Part shown: positions 11,400 through 24,029 of the stretch, one piece after another
How positions within the stretch are numbered: position 1 is the first letter of the stretch
Layout of the letters: every line of letters starts with the position of its first letter
Assembly: GCA_049999725.1 (NCBI GenBank)
Contig: JBNGIS010008875.1
Span: 1-44,476 of the forward strand
Length of the DNA: 44,476 nt
From: Haplomitrium mnioides
Taxonomy: Eukaryota > Marchantiophyta > Haplomitriopsida > Calobryales
Direction of reading: 5' to 3'
Translations under genes and position numbers: made by a program
The notes under the pieces: model-generated
What the model saw: only the letters and a program-made list of their open reading frames with translations
What the model was told of the DNA's origin: nothing
The model's database searches: none

Positions 11400-13354
11400 T
11401 AAACATCAATTGTTTACTCTTGTTTATAATTTTTTCAAGTAGTACTTGACTCTTTCTTGTTATCAGTTTTTAGTTTTTGCAATTTTTATTGAACTTTGTC
11501 AACGCTTACACGCACGCAAAGCGGGTGGAGAGAGACTTCATCGAATTGCATTTAGTTTGAAGATTTTGAAAACAAAGCAAGGTCTTAGTTTGTCACAATG
11601 TGTGCCTCATCCAAGTGCAACGACGTTCATTATGGTAGGTACAAGTATATCGTTGTCGCGTGGCAGTTTTCTTATTATGGGAATACGCGAGGTATATGGC
11701 TGTAGAGAGTGTTATGCTAATGGCAGAAGCTTTGTTGTTTCAGTGGTTTGGAATGAATATCTTTGACAGAGATTTAGGTTCTCATGCCTTTCTTGGATTC
11801 AATAAATGTTCGATCACAAACCCGAAAAAAATAGTTTTCTCCAACTCTTTGTTCGAGTGTTGTCAAGGAGAATGCCTGGGTTGAAACTCTCAGGCTGAAA
11901 ACCACGGTGTAAGATAAATCTGTATGAAAATTTTCAGCTCAAAATCTTGAGCGAATTGATCATTACTCTCAAAGATTCAATGTTGTTTGAGAAAAACCAA
12001 ACAAAATAATACCTCTAAACTTCATAGGTAGTAACTTCTTCACTTCAAAGGAAATAGTCTTGAAATTTCACACACTATTGTACCATGCAACCATCTTCAG
12101 GTTCCTAAATTCTCAACTGATACTCTGCTCTTGATAGGATGCAAGAATTCACAATTCAAAGTCGAATAAGGAGTGAATTTGAAACAACCTTTCAATCAAT
12201 ACTCAACTTCAACTCACTGTTACAGAACAACCCCAACTCCAAATGAATTGAAACTTGCTTTAAATTGTAGCCCTTGTTGTCAGCCTTCCAATTATACTAT
12301 GCTTGTCTCTAGATTCGTTGTACACTTGATTCTATTGCGTGAAAGACAATCTGCCTTTTAATTTGACCCCTTCACCTTCAAATGCTCATAAGTATTGTTC
12401 CAGAGCTCCAAACGACTTGAAATTTGTTGCAAAGGGATGCCAATCTTCTTGAGCTTTTGATCTTTTCCTTGCACGAACTACCCTCCCTCTAGAAACTCCT
12501 CTAACCTTCAAAAAAACGAACCCCCTCCTCTCCTTCCTTTAGGTTTTTACTAACTTCAAGTTAACTCACTTTTCTTTTGATATAAGAACCATAGAACATA
12601 AGCTATTTGTGCTGACACGAAACAAAGATGAAAGAAACAGAAGGTAAACTTGAGTCCTCTTCAATCAGATGACCATTTGGCAACGTTCCACCAGTTGCAG
12701 CTCCGAGTATTCAACATTTAACGAAAACCTGAAACACCCTTCGACGACGATTTGAGAAACACCTCTCCACATCAGACCAGAATGTAGATGGTAAGGTCCC
12801 ATTGTTCTCCATAGGTGATGATTGGCAATAAAACATGAATTGGTGAATTCATCACCGAAGTTAGAAACTGATCACCGAAATGATACACTATTCACTGTCG
12901 AAAGTGGTCTCGAGTAATTATCCGCAGCCCAATGAAGAATGGATTTGGAAGAGGAAAATTAGGAGCAACAAACAATCCTCTGTCCATTGCCAAGATTGCC
13001 ATCCATAAGCTCCTTCAACTCTACCGTAGAACTTCTGTGTCTCCAGCACCCACTCCCCTCTTCGATATATGTCCCTCCCTAGTTGTTCTTGCGATGATAC
13101 TTTTTTTCCCCACTGCTTTCTCTATTATCTTCAAAATATCTTTGAGCATAATCCAAAAGAATCCATGAACAACCAATAGGATGGTCTTGTCCTTACCTAC
13201 AAGATCTCGAGAATCTTCCACGTAGTACTCGCAGACTCTACTTTTGCGTTTCTAGAAGCTGCTCGATAGATGCATTGTCGCTTCTTCTTGACTTTTCTCT
13301 AAACTCATCCATGGTAAGAGTGATTTGTTTTTCCTTTCTTCTTGTTATCTTTCA
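11400..13354. other. Unassigned stretch in X1
   Basis: This lies between the first exon and the next coding block. 11446-11884 has overlapping open frames that could be an exon (one contains AVFLLWEYARYMAVESVMLMAEALL), but I recognise no family and no clean splice pair. From about 11880 to 13350 the sequence is C- and A-rich on the plus strand with no convincing coding frame. It resembles retroelement LTR sequence such as 16000-19125 in texture only; I could not define termini. Confidence 0.4.
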
Positions 13355-14672
13355 CACACTTGCCGAACCACAACACGACACCGTTAGCTACAAGAAAAAA
13401 CAAGGAGGTGGAGTTAGCGTGGGCTCTAAAAAAGAAGAAGCTCGCTTTACCAAAGGAAAAGCCAATACCACCACTATTAGTTTAGGAGGAGCTTGTCCAA
13501 TTGCCTCCTCCATTGAGCTCTTCTTTGATGGTGTCATCATCCTCCCCCTCTAGCAGCTCTGAGGAGGATGTCGAGCCGAAGCTTGTGCAACTTCCAACAT
13601 CAAGATAAAAAAAGCAAGTGCACAAAGAGCTCCGGACATTTTAGGAAATGAAGCAAGATGATTCTCACATAATGTCTAAAGAAGACAAGAATAAAATCAA
13701 GGAGTCAGCAATCTAACGGTGTAGAGTCCGAGAGGAAACTATTACAATCCGACTAGAGAACATGAACCTTTTGAAACCTGGAATGGATAACTGGAGGCTA
13801 TTTGAGATTAAGAAGTTGAGTGAAGATTGTGTTGAGCTTCTAGCGTAAAGAATGCTCACCAACAAATATGCGCATTCATTTTTTTATTATGGTTGAAGAC
13901 CCAAAGTGTGGGTTGAAAGATAAATCACAGTTCAACATCAAGAACCATTATGAGATTGCAAGAGGCAATCACAGTGTTGCCACAAGGTAGCTCTTAGTTA
14001 CAAAATATGGAGCAAAGAATTTGATGCTTTCGCTTTGGAACTGTTACGTGTATGCGGGGCTTACACCAACAAAAACCAAAATTTTTGCGATTGATGACAA
14101 CTATAACCAACGCTACCGATTGGAGATGATGTCGATTCAAAATATCAAGTATTGGCATCAGCAATTTATGGAGAGCAGGATGGTATCATCCCAAAAATTT
14201 AAAAGAGAACTTATGTTAGAGACTTTGGAGATCAAACCAAATTCACATCTTGAGAAGATGGTGACTTCTCAAGACAACTGGTTCAAACTAGCCTTTCAAA
14301 GTGGAGAGCTCTTGGAGTTACAACAGAGCATTTTTAGTATGTGAGAGAAGAACCTTGTCAAAGGCTAAAAGCCCAAGGCCAAAGGCTCACTATGAATGGA
14401 GGATATGAAGTAGACACCTCGGAGGTCTCTTCAAGGTCTTACTAATGAAATAAAAATTTCAGTTTTGAAGCGAGTGGAAACCAGAGAGTTTTCAACCAAA
14501 AAAATGTCTTGAGAACTAAAGAGGCATAAAATTTTGGCCATAATGGTAAAATCTTTTATTTGGAGGTGTGTTGTAGCTCTTGGGAAGAAGCTAGGATGGA
14601 ATATCCCATCCATATATAGGAATCAAAGATGTCCTCTTTCTATTCAAGTTTCGAGAAGTTGTTGGTAAGCTT
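13355..14672 (+). pseudogene. Middle exon of the plus-strand gene, possible ParB-like domain (copy X1)
   Basis: A long decayed coding block with several stops and at least one frameshift (near 13855). Parts in order: a low-complexity serine-rich linker followed by EEDVEPKLVQLPTSR; a charged segment (SKEDKNKIKES); NLLKPGMDNWRLFEIKKLSED; FIMVEDPKCGLKDKSQF; HYEIARGNHSVATR; then a 100-residue open run with DDNYNQRYRLEMMSIQ. The 'YEI..GNHs.A' segment resembles the GNHR/GHRR loop of ParB-like domains, which in phages and bacteria often accompany DNA methylases of the type found in the following exons. I hold the ParB reading as tentative. The frame of 14021-14344 continues with few stops to donor gttg|gtaagc at about 14671. 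Confidence 0.5.
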
Positions 14673-14744
14673 TTTTTTTTCTCTTCGCTAAGTGTAGTTT
14701 AAATTAAACATTTTGTTTCAACTATTTGAAAATACTTTTGTTTA

Positions 14745-15062
14745 TTGAGTTCCTTTCATATGCGTATAGACATCGAAGAGTTTATGCATGCATGAACCAT
14801 TGAGCTCAAAAGTAGACTAGACCTCTATGCTTGCATGGAGTCTTGAGTCTATGTGTGCATGGACTTGAAAGTCTATGTGTGCATGGACTTGAAAGTCTAT
14901 GCACGCATGGACTCTTGAGCCATTGCACGTAAGGATTTTGATGTCCTTGCATGCAAGGACTCAAAAATCCATGCATTCATTAACTCAAGACTCTCTGTGC
15001 TCAAGGACTTTGATATTTATCTGCATATGGAGTCTGAAGTTCATGCTTGCATAGACTTGTAT
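14745..15062. repeat. Palindrome array in the intron before the X1 methyltransferase exon
   Basis: About ten cores with spacing near 24-30 bp, including cttgaaagtctatgtgtgca (two near-identical units, about 14857-14900), gtctatgcacgcatggac (about 14893) and tgtccttgcatgcaaggac (about 14942). The array sits between donor gttg|gtaagc and the exon at 15140, as in copy A (1-125). Confidence 0.8.
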
Positions 15063-16207
15063 TAACTGATCTTTTTTTTTGACTTTAAGTTTATAGTTTT
15101 CAAATTCTCCTCTAATACATTTCTCCATGTTGTTTTCAAGGTGACAAAACATTCAAAAGGTAGCTTGCAAAACAATTGACAGCCGCTACTAAAGGAAAAA
15201 AGAGAAATAAGGTCAAAGAAGCCCCAGAAAATCAGGACCAAGCCCCAACCTTGGTGTCCTACCCTTATGCCTTTTTGTTCCATTGTCAGAAAGCCAGAGA
15301 GTGGAAGTCGAGGCATCAAAATGATGCTACTATCCCTCCAGCTAAAGGAGAGACCAAAGAACAAAACTAGGACTTATAGTCTTATGTTGGCGAACTCAAT
15401 GTGGCGTGTAATCAAGTCCACAAGGAGTCCAACGCAAGATAGTTGAAGGGCTTGGTAAAACCAAGAAGAATCACTTTAACAATTGTTAATATTCCTTATG
15501 AGTACAACCTAAAGGAATGTAGGCGTAATGACTCCAAGCCCTTTAGTAAAGATGATATTTTTGATATGATCTCTTCTTTTGCGGTAGTAACTTCTTCTAG
15601 TTTTTGGTCTTTCGTAATTATTCATTCCTCGCAACAATTCAGCATCATTGATTTGATTACTATAGAGACAAAACCAACATTCATCATTCAATCAAGAGGG
15701 TCCGAGAATCGCTCATGCCTACAAGTACTAGATAGTCAGTTATTCGGCTATCATAAAGAAGGGTAAATGGAGCATAAAGCTCTTCAATCTATAATTTGAA
15801 GATGCACGCGACCATCATTGGCAAATAAAGCAAAGCATTTTTAGTTGTCTAGTTGTTTTTGCAAAACTTCATTATCCAAGAGATCATGCTCTTGTGAATG
15901 TGTACCAAAAGCCTCAAGCTTTGTACAATTTGTTATTGGTCATTTGTCTTTAGAGCAAGATTGGGTATTAGATCTTTGCTCTCAGTTGAGCATAGGCCTT
16001 GTCGTAGCACAGTAGTGGCACTCCAACCCCAAAAAGAACAACTGGAGATCGAACTACGCAAGATCTATATAGAAATATGCTCTTAATCCACTTTTACCAA
16101 CTTTCCAAGTTCTTTAAAGAGTTCTAAAACTGCACTCTATCAGTTTAGAGATGGACCTCTCTCCACTCTAGTACTGACAACCTTTCTCCACAAAACCAAA
16201 CACAAAA

Positions 16208-16236
16208 ACTACTACTACTACTACTACTACTACTTA
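16208..16236. repeat. (ACT)n microsatellite
   Basis: About nine ACT units within the 3.1-kb LTR-like insert. Confidence 0.9.
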
Positions 16237-17560
16237 CTATAACAGAACAAAAGCCAAGAATTACTCAAACTGTATGACTGACACTTCCAGGATAAGAAAG
16301 CTGCTATACAGGCTGATTTTAAATAGAAGCTGAGTCAGAGAAATTCATAAGCAACCAGTTACCCAACTTGCTAGGAACTCTCAAACCAACACTCAAGTGC
16401 CTACCTTCATTACAACATCTTACTTCCCTCAAACTAGATACTCAAGCCACTCCAACCCAATATATCCTAGAGCTTGATGCTGAGAACTCAGCTATGAAAC
16501 GACCCTCCTAATCTCACATCCAACTGCTGTTCCTCCAACCACCCATTACTCTGTTTGTTTGTTGAAATGACCACCTATTCCATAGGCACACACAATCCTG
16601 AGCACTCTTTGCTTTACTGCAACCCACCAACCAGTATCCACTGACTGATTGACCACATAAGGTTCTCTCCTTAAAAATTTAACAATCACAGAACAGAACA
16701 GAACTTAAAGTAGAATTGATTTGCCACTAAACCTCCCACAGATTTACAACTTGGAACTCAGAACCCAGACCCACCAGCAGGACACACTCAGGCAACTCTT
16801 GACATGCACTCCTCTAATGCTACCTGACTAATTTCTTCAATTGCAAACCTGCAAAACATTCACCAACCAACTCTAACTGCAAATCCTTGTTCCTTCCTCA
16901 AACTGCTCCTTCTGAATCTGCAATCAACAACCATGAGCAGGGGACCTCCCAGACATGAACTCTTTGTATATTTCTTGAAGCACACATGTACAATGAGACT
17001 AACCAGCAAAACAGGAACTCGCCAATAGGCTTGTACCCCATGTCCTGCTCAACTGACAATAACAGTCATTCTAATTCCAATTCAAACTAACTTGCTTCTC
17101 TACACGCTAACTTCTTTACACTAAGTTTAAAATAAGAACTAACAATTCACAAGCTGTTCTTAAACTAAATAACACTCTTTCACTAACTTACATGAACTAA
17201 ACTCGCCATAAGAACAAATTACTAACGATTGTTCTTATACTAATTTCGAAGTTTCACTAACTCTTTCGCTTCAAGTTCGAACTTTTCAAATTCCGCAAAG
17301 TAGTCGTTTCGCCCTTTTCGAACTTTCGAACTTTCAGTTCGACTTCCTCACCGAAACCATAATAAATCACTTATTTGTCTTTTAACTTTCTCCTCGCGCA
17401 CCTTTTCTTTTTGCACAAAACACCGATAAGTCGTCATTTTATATATCACTGCTACATTTCATCGCTATTTCACCAATCATCCTTCCGTTGATCTCCTCGG
17501 AAAGCAACCTTCCTAACCAGTGCTCCCCACTTTGTAATCCCTATCGGAACCATTTAAACC

Positions 17561-17680
17561 GGGGTGTCCCACCTCGGAAAACAAATCGGAATCCCCTTAA
17601 CTGGGGTGTCCCACCTCGGAAAACAAATCAGAAACCCCTTAACTGAGGTTCTCCACATCGGAACGCGAAGTTCCGAAGCC
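17561..17680. repeat. 42-bp tandem repeat (about 3 units)
   Basis: Units start at 17561, 17603 and about 17645: ggggtgtcccacctcggaaa then acaaatcggaatccccttaa. The third unit is more diverged (gaggttctccacatcgg). It lies in the presumed U3 of the LTR-like insert, where short tandem repeats often act as enhancers; that role is inference. Confidence 0.85.
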
Positions 17681-19451
17681 TTCTTCGGACCACAGACTCC
17701 CTTCACGGAACATCCTTCCGCTTGCTTCCAATTTTTACTTAGTCTTTTAAAATTTTAAATTCCATCCAATTACAGCACAAATTCCATCAACCGATCACTC
17801 CCTCGCAGCTGATCGATCCTTGCTCAACATTTCTCACCTTATTTCCCACATCGAGCTCTTACGCATGACCATTATTCCCCTCAATCCGTAAAGTTCTTCA
17901 ATAATTTTGAATCCTTCATTCAAATCAGATCGCCCTTCATTCCTCGTCATTTGTAATTCCAACACAAAATTCGATCCCGCAACACAACCAGACATTCGAA
18001 TTTCCAATGCAGCTTTATTCAACTAGTTGCAACATTCTTTCAGCTTCCAATGCTCAGCAAGTAAAAGACTGTCCTTCGCAACCTCTTTCCTTCGATTTCG
18101 CAATAGGGAACTTGCATGGATCAAATCGCAACATTCATTCGATTCCTTCGCAATACAATTCCTCCTTTTGCAGCTCATCACTTCGCAACAGGAGCATTTC
18201 CGCACCAGGTATTCACGCAGATCTTCCCGCAGCATCGCCTCAATTTTCCATAGATTAATTTCCCCAAGCACCTTCATTCGTCATCAGAAAACTTCGTGCC
18301 ACCAAACCTTCCTCTTAACCAATCCATTGAACATTCCTTCTCAAGAATTCGCTTCGCAAATTTTATTCCTTAAATTTTACGACATTCGATTCTTTCAGAA
18401 GCCTTCAACACTGATCAATCTTACCTTTCATTCGTAGAGCTTCCATTTCGTATCGGATCATTACAAATCACCTCCTCCTTCGCATAGCAACCGATCATCC
18501 TTCAGATTCGATTAATTCCCCTTACTCATAGCTGATCAATTCCGAAAATCTCTTCCTGATCTTCGGATTCCTCATCTTGATCCAAACACTCGTGGCTCCC
18601 TCGAATGCTTCGTAACAGGTGGCCTTCCCAAGTCACCTCCAGATATCTCAGAAGTCTTCTGTCATAAGTCAGAAGAACTATATAAACACTTGACACTAAT
18701 TACCTTTCGAGAGGCAGCCCCACAAGGGTGTAAAGCCACCGCTTAATACTCTGCCCCTGGACGGACCTAGTTCAGGGCACAACAGGGCAACTTGTCCTCC
18801 GACGCACTTCCATTGGCTCCTGGGCAAGCTGTCCATCAACACACATGTAGATTGATAGGGGCTAGCTGGCCCTCAACAATTAGATTAGTTTTACCATAAA
18901 TTTTCTTTTTCTAAAAATAAATCACTTCAGCTTCTTCATTACCCAAGCTTCTCTCCTTGGCCAATGATCTCCAAAATGTCCTCACAAATACTTATATACA
19001 CATTTTTACACTTTACACTCATTATACACAAAGCTGAAGCTTTACCACTTCCCTCTCACTCCACTGTGCAGAAGAGACCTCCTTTGAGTTGTTTCTAACC
19101 TTTTGTTAGGAACTATGCTCCCACAAGCCTTATCTATGCTCTCAAGTTGATGCAAAATTGTATTGTTGTAGAATATGATAGATGTTAGTCTATTTGAATT
19201 TTCAAAGAGCTTTGATGATGGCTTCTTTGCCATGTGATGTCACAAAATCCTAGATTGTCTATACGTACCACAAGAAGCTTGTTTCTTCTAGTATTGTTGG
19301 TGTCTCTAGTGATTCTGTTTCAATTTTTGGGACTAGAAAGTCCCAACAAGACTCTTTTAGGCTTGAAGATGCCCAAGCTTCTATGTTTGTTAATTTATTT
19401 GAGACCATTTGTCTTGAAGAGGTCAAGGCTCAAGCTGAAGCTACAAAGTGA

Positions 19452-20111
19452 TGTATATTTTGTAAATAATGAAGGATTGCTTTTTAAAAAGTATTTTGCG
19501 TTCAATCTTTTCTATTTTGTATAATATCCTTGATTCTTGTAGCATTCAAAATAATAGTTATTAAGTACTTTCTTTACAATCTCTTTTCGTTTAAAAATTG
19601 ATTTTTGAATAAAACTCTTGGTTTTTGTAAAAGTAAGCAACGAAGTCTGTACTAAAATGAAAGCTCCTTTTCAACTGATTTATATTTTTGGACAAGTTTT
19701 CTTCAATCGTGAGTTTTTGGTTTTTTTGTTAGCTACGTATTACATTCATTACAATCCTCAAATACGATATCATTCTACATATGAGTCATTTTGTGATTTT
19801 ATTTTGGATATTCAATTTTTGGAGTTACTATTGATTGATTGCATGCATGCATAGGAATGTTGAATTGATTTTGATGAAGGACCTTGTCTTTTTATGATAT
19901 GTGAGCTTGAAGTCCATGCAAGCATAACTCTTTTTTTTGTTTTTAGGTGTTCCATAAGTAGAGAGAAGCTCAAAACACTTCTTACTAGATTAGAGATTTA
20001 TACATCAGTATCTATTGCAACATCATTTGTTTTTGGATTTATGACTATTTAAATTTACCATGTTTTTTCATAATTCTCTCTTGTTTGTTTATCTTACCAT
20101 ATTATAAATTG
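19452..20111. other. X1 region after the methyltransferase
   Basis: AT-rich, no gene. Two palindrome cores remain: ttgcatgcatgcatagg (about 19840-19856) and gtccatgcaagcataac (about 19912). The stretch continues, after copia-2 and the LTR element are removed, into 28315-28435 and 32341-32451, together matching the subterminal region of copy A. Confidence 0.6.
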
Positions 20112-20372
20112 CATTATGATACATAGAGTAACATACAACTAGGATTACATGCTATTATACTTATCTATCATTAGGTTACTAATCTATCATTAGCAATTAG
20201 ATTAGGCTATTCCTAATCCTAGGAATGAGGATGATTATTCATGGTTGTATTATTGATTAAGCATTGAGATATATGAGACTGAGAGGAGAGAAGAGAGGAG
20301 AATATATTTTCATCACACACCATAAGGTAATGGGCTTACATGTTGAATGCCTATCACATACACCACTCAACA
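20112..20372 (+). repeat. 5' LTR of copia-2
   Basis: It matches 28054-28314. The first two bases are CA rather than TG (mutated); it ends ctcaaca. Downstream, cgttatcagcac (20373-20384) occupies the primer-binding position and shares the TATCAG core of the usual initiator-tRNA-Met site. Confidence 0.9.
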
Positions 20373-23073
20373 CGTTATCAGCACTCTTGCTATTTATATA
20401 TAACTTAAAAAAATCTTTTCTAAAATTTTCTATACTTTATATAAATTTTTTCTATAAAATAAAAAAATTCCTTTACTTGATCACTCCATTCATCCTATTG
20501 AATATACTATATATATATATATATTAGTTTTTTATCTTTACAACTTGAATAATTTATAATATAATATTAGTTTGAGTTGACTCTTGAAGAGCAGAAGTCG
20601 AGTTCAAAATTTCATCATTTGGAGGCAAAGTTGGAGTTGCCCAAGGGAGGAATTGAGGTTGCTTAGGGATTGCAACTATGTTCCAGTTGAAATCAAATCG
20701 AATGATGAAGAATTGAGGGAGATCTCAATCAAATAGGATTTCTGGAAAATTAGAGTAAAAATCACGGTTTTCGACGAATTTTGATTAAAATTCATCAAGA
20801 GGATGTGCGCAAATTCATTTTGAAGAGATTGCATTTTGAATCAGACGATTTGGTTGAAGATTCACGAAGAATTCTTGAGATTTCAAACGACTGAAATCTT
20901 GAGAAATTTGTAGTCACAACCTTCATCCATGGCAAAATTTGGATATATCAACATTTCGGCATTGATAAACCTTCGTTCAAAGGCTATATGAGAGACGAAG
21001 CGCTGATACATCATCAATTTGGATTCTTTGTAATCTGAAAGTTCAAACTTGAAGAAAGCTGAAAGTTTGACAAAAATTTTCTGAAGGATTGTTGGAACTT
21101 CGACATATCATTATTTTGGTGAAATTTCAACACGAGCTTTTTGGGTAAAAATCGAAAGTTCAAAGCTGTTTATGAGTATTCGTATACATGATTTATTGCA
21201 GTTTTGGGAAATTAATTATATAATATTGAAAGTTCGAAACGGAGTACCGAGAAGAATTGAAAGTTCGAATTCCAAAAGGCTTCTTGTGGGGCGAAACAAT
21301 GATCTATCTCTATTTCAGCATTTTTATTATTAAAATGTTGAAAGTTCAACATGGTTGTTTGGGTGAATCCTGAAAGTTCAAAAAACTTCAAAAGAAGTCA
21401 TCAAAACAACTATAAATCTCCATTTCACAAATTTGCAAAAAAAAAGAGAAAAATATAAAACTAATCTAGCTCGGAGGGGAAGGTGCCCCTATTTTATTCG
21501 ACCTATCCTATACTACCAAGTGTCATAATTGGAGATGATAGAGCCAAACCCCACCCCCAGATGCATGGAGTGAGGGGGTCTCTTTTATTAGTAACCATTG
21601 AAGGAGGAGCAAGTGAATTCTTTATATACACAAAGCTGCCTTTCACATTGTGCTTACGGGACAATTTGCTAGTCCCTTGTGAAGCGACCGGTGGATTGGT
21701 ACCGAAGCTTCTCGAGCCTGGAAATTGCTCCCCGAACCTCCTAAATTACATGCAGCAACAAGATCTATTCCTAACCTCTACTAAGTCCGCCAAGCCTACG
21801 CTAAGTTCTTTCCAAATCACCAGAAGGCTCCCGGACCTAATTCGACAACCAAACCTAACTGTTCAAAGAGGAAGGAAGATTTGCATGTTAAAATCGAGTG
21901 TTACACTTCTATTTCATCAATTTTTTTGATTTTGAGCATACAAAATTGATTGTCTGGTCAAGGTGAACATTTTAAGCTATCATATGCAAACTTTGGTGGA
22001 GATTTGACTACAATCTATTGCTTTACTTTTCTGATTCATAGAAGCAAAACAACATCACATTGATGTTATGTTCTTCAGTGCTTCAAAATCCAAGAATATG
22101 CATATATAATGATATTTGGAGTCTAACAGAACCAAGATTGTATTTTGGGATCTATTGCTGAATCATCTAACATATCAAGCTATCATTCAGACTGATCAAC
22201 CTTCTAGTTGATACATACATTCAGTTCACTCCATCAAATCAGTTGTTTTTGGAAAATTGGGAGCATCTATCTCTCATATTGGAATCAAAATACACCATCA
22301 AATTTTTTAAAACATATCTATATATCTGTATAATTAGATCGATTCTTTAATCCTCTATTTTTACAAAAACATAAAACATGATACTTAGATCAGAATAATA
22401 GTGAGCATACAAGCTTTTGAGCTATAACAGATAGTCTGATAGTTTACAATACTTATACTTTATTCTCTACCTATGCACAAAATTGAGAATAAGTATTTGT
22501 AAAGTTCACAATATAGAATCTACAACATTGATTCTATAAGTTGTATATAGATTTAAACTGATTAGTTGGCTCATATTTTTGACCAAATCAGAGCAAGCTT
22601 GTGGCCACAACTAATCCATAAGGTTTACAACTATATACGAGACCATATCAGCTATCAAGCTCACTATTTTCTCAGAAATACAAATTCAAATCTTCTGGTC
22701 CAATCGTACAGGACAATGTTACATATTTTGGAGATCTGATCAAGTTTAAACAACCTACAGTTGATTGGAGAACAAAGTTTATGATGCCAGATTTTGTTGG
22801 TGATATCATGACTGCTTTGAGAATCTACACCAACATATATTTTAACAAATACAAAGTCAACCCCTTGCCTACAAGAAGAAGAAGGGGGAAGTATTTTTCA
22901 TAACAACTATGTTATCACTTTCTGTTACAGAACTATAAAATTCAAATAACAGAAAAAGATAAAAGTATTCTATCTTTTATTAATCAGAGGTCTTTTAGTT
23001 CCTGAAAATACAGAATCCTTTAAGAAATATGTTTTCTATTTCTGCAACTTTGTTCAGACAAGCATTCTAAGGG
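20373..23073 (+). other. copia-2 leader (untranslated)
   Basis: About 2.7 kb between the primer-binding region and gag. A block at about 21465-21620 (ctagctcggaggggaaggtg ... cccccagatgcatggagtg) has a diverged relative in the leader of the 28436-32340 element (31020-31155, inverted). A 148-codon open frame at 21483-21929 lacks an ATG start and any recognisable domain. Confidence 0.65.
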
Positions 23074-23967
23074 ATGGAAAAGTTAAGTTTTAAAAGCTTG
23101 ACCATATACGGAGAGAACTACCTCTCTTGGTCACTTGATGTTGCAGCCCACCTTATTTCCAAAGGTTTGGAAACAACTATCCTCACTAATGAGGATATTA
23201 ATGCTTAGTAGAACCCACAAGCCTTGGTGTTCTTGAGACACCATCTATCTGATCCTCTGAAACTACTGTACTTAAATGAGAGTAATCTCAAATTGTTGTG
23301 GGATAGCTTGAAAGAATGTTTTGATCATACTAAAACAATCCATCTGCCAAAAGCAAGGCATGATTGGGTAAATTTGAGAGTTCAGGATTTTACATCCATA
23401 TCCAAATATAATAGTGAACTTTTTAGAATTATAAGTCAATTAACTCTATGTGGACATCTTGTTTGAGAAGAGGAACAAATTGAAAAGACATTGTCAGCTT
23501 TTCATCCTTCTAATATGATCATGTCTGCATAGTATAGGAATATGAGTTTCAGAAGCTATTATGAGTTAATAGCATATTTAATTATGGTAGAAAAACACCA
23601 AGATTTACTATTGAAGAATTGTAAAACTAGACCTCTTGGAACTCTGCCAATCACTCAACCAACTGAAGTACATTGCAGTAAACCAGTAAGTAATAGAGGA
23701 AAGCCAAGATAAAGAACCAAATTTGGTTCTAACAGGCAGACCTCAAATAAGGGAAAAGCCCCAATGACTCGTATGTACAATAATCAATTCAAGGGGAGAG
23801 GCATTGGCAGGGGCTCTATAGGAAAATTTTTCCCAAGAGGACAAAGAGGTAGAAGACCTCAAAATAGAGGAAGAAATATACCCTCTATAAAAACAATACA
23901 AGAGGCTCAACAATATGTACCATATGTGGTACCATGGGCCATATTCAAAAAATGTGTAGAATCCTAG
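23074..23967 (+). pseudogene. copia-2 gag (UBN2-type) with zinc knuckle
   Basis: It starts MEKLSFKSLTIYGENYLSWS, continues in one frame with only nonsense breaks (for example 23206 and 23464), and includes LVFLRHHLSDPL, LWDSLKECFDHTKT and a basic RG-rich segment (about 23800-23880). The zinc knuckle C-x2-C-G-x2-GH-x4-C is intact at 23916-23957 (CTICGTMGHIQKMC) but in the next frame, so one frameshift precedes it. Nucleocapsid/RNA-packaging role by family. Confidence 0.88.
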
Positions 23968-24029
23968 CACATCTGGTTGCACTATATGCACAAAACTAGA
24001 ATAAACAAAATATTACAGAGAATCATGGA

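Larger units (their letters stand above)
16000..19125 (+). mobile_element. Probable solo LTR (~3.1 kb) inserted in the X1 methyltransferase
   Basis: Copy A provides the empty site (caggccttgtttgtgctc). In X1 the same sequence is broken at aggcct|tgtcgtagc and resumes at cccaca|agcct. The insert therefore begins TG, ends CA and is flanked by GGCCT/AGCCT (4 of 5 bases). It contains a TATA box ctatataaac (about 18679-18688), an AATAAA (about 18916) and no convincing protein. Plus-strand open frames near 18010-18437 come from a 'cttcgcaa'-rich stretch. It could be a solo LTR of a long-LTR gypsy element or a non-autonomous element without recognised internal region. Confidence 0.6.
15140..19451 (+). 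pseudogene. Beta-class DNA methyltransferase exons, copy X1, split by an LTR
   Basis: Homologous to 193-1476. The first exon (15140-about 15670) reads GDKTFKR-stop-LAKQLTA to LKGLVKPRRITLTIVNIPYE and SFVIIHSSQQ. The acceptor is caag where copy A has cag, and stops occur at 15161, 15368 and others. The exon 3' end and part of the intron are deleted around 15655-15670. The next exon keeps VNVYQKPQALYN and DLCSQLSIGL (motif I glycines damaged) up to 15999, where a 3.1-kb element interrupts it. It resumes at 19131 with LKLMQNCIVVEYDRC and ends in an acid/Ser-rich tail, stop at 19449-19451. Motif IV reads NIPY where most beta-class enzymes have DPPY or SPPY. No product expected. Confidence 0.68.

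Noticed and set aside
11446-11884. Second exon of the methyltransferase gene
   Set aside because: Two overlapping frames look partly coding, but no consistent splice pair or homologous copy in the window lets me choose; left as unassigned.
12932-13221. Overlapping plus and minus frames as a small gene pair
   Set aside because: The frames mirror each other and lack any recognisable motif; composition matches the surrounding non-coding sequence.
18007-18437. Overlapping open frames on both strands (up to 136 codons)
   Set aside because: They arise from a 'cttcgcaa'-rich stretch of the LTR-like insert; no frame shows domain features or conservation.
21483-21929. 148-codon frame in the copia-2 leader as an extra gene
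   Set aside because: No ATG start, no recognisable domain, and the related leader block of the non-autonomous element does not keep the frame.
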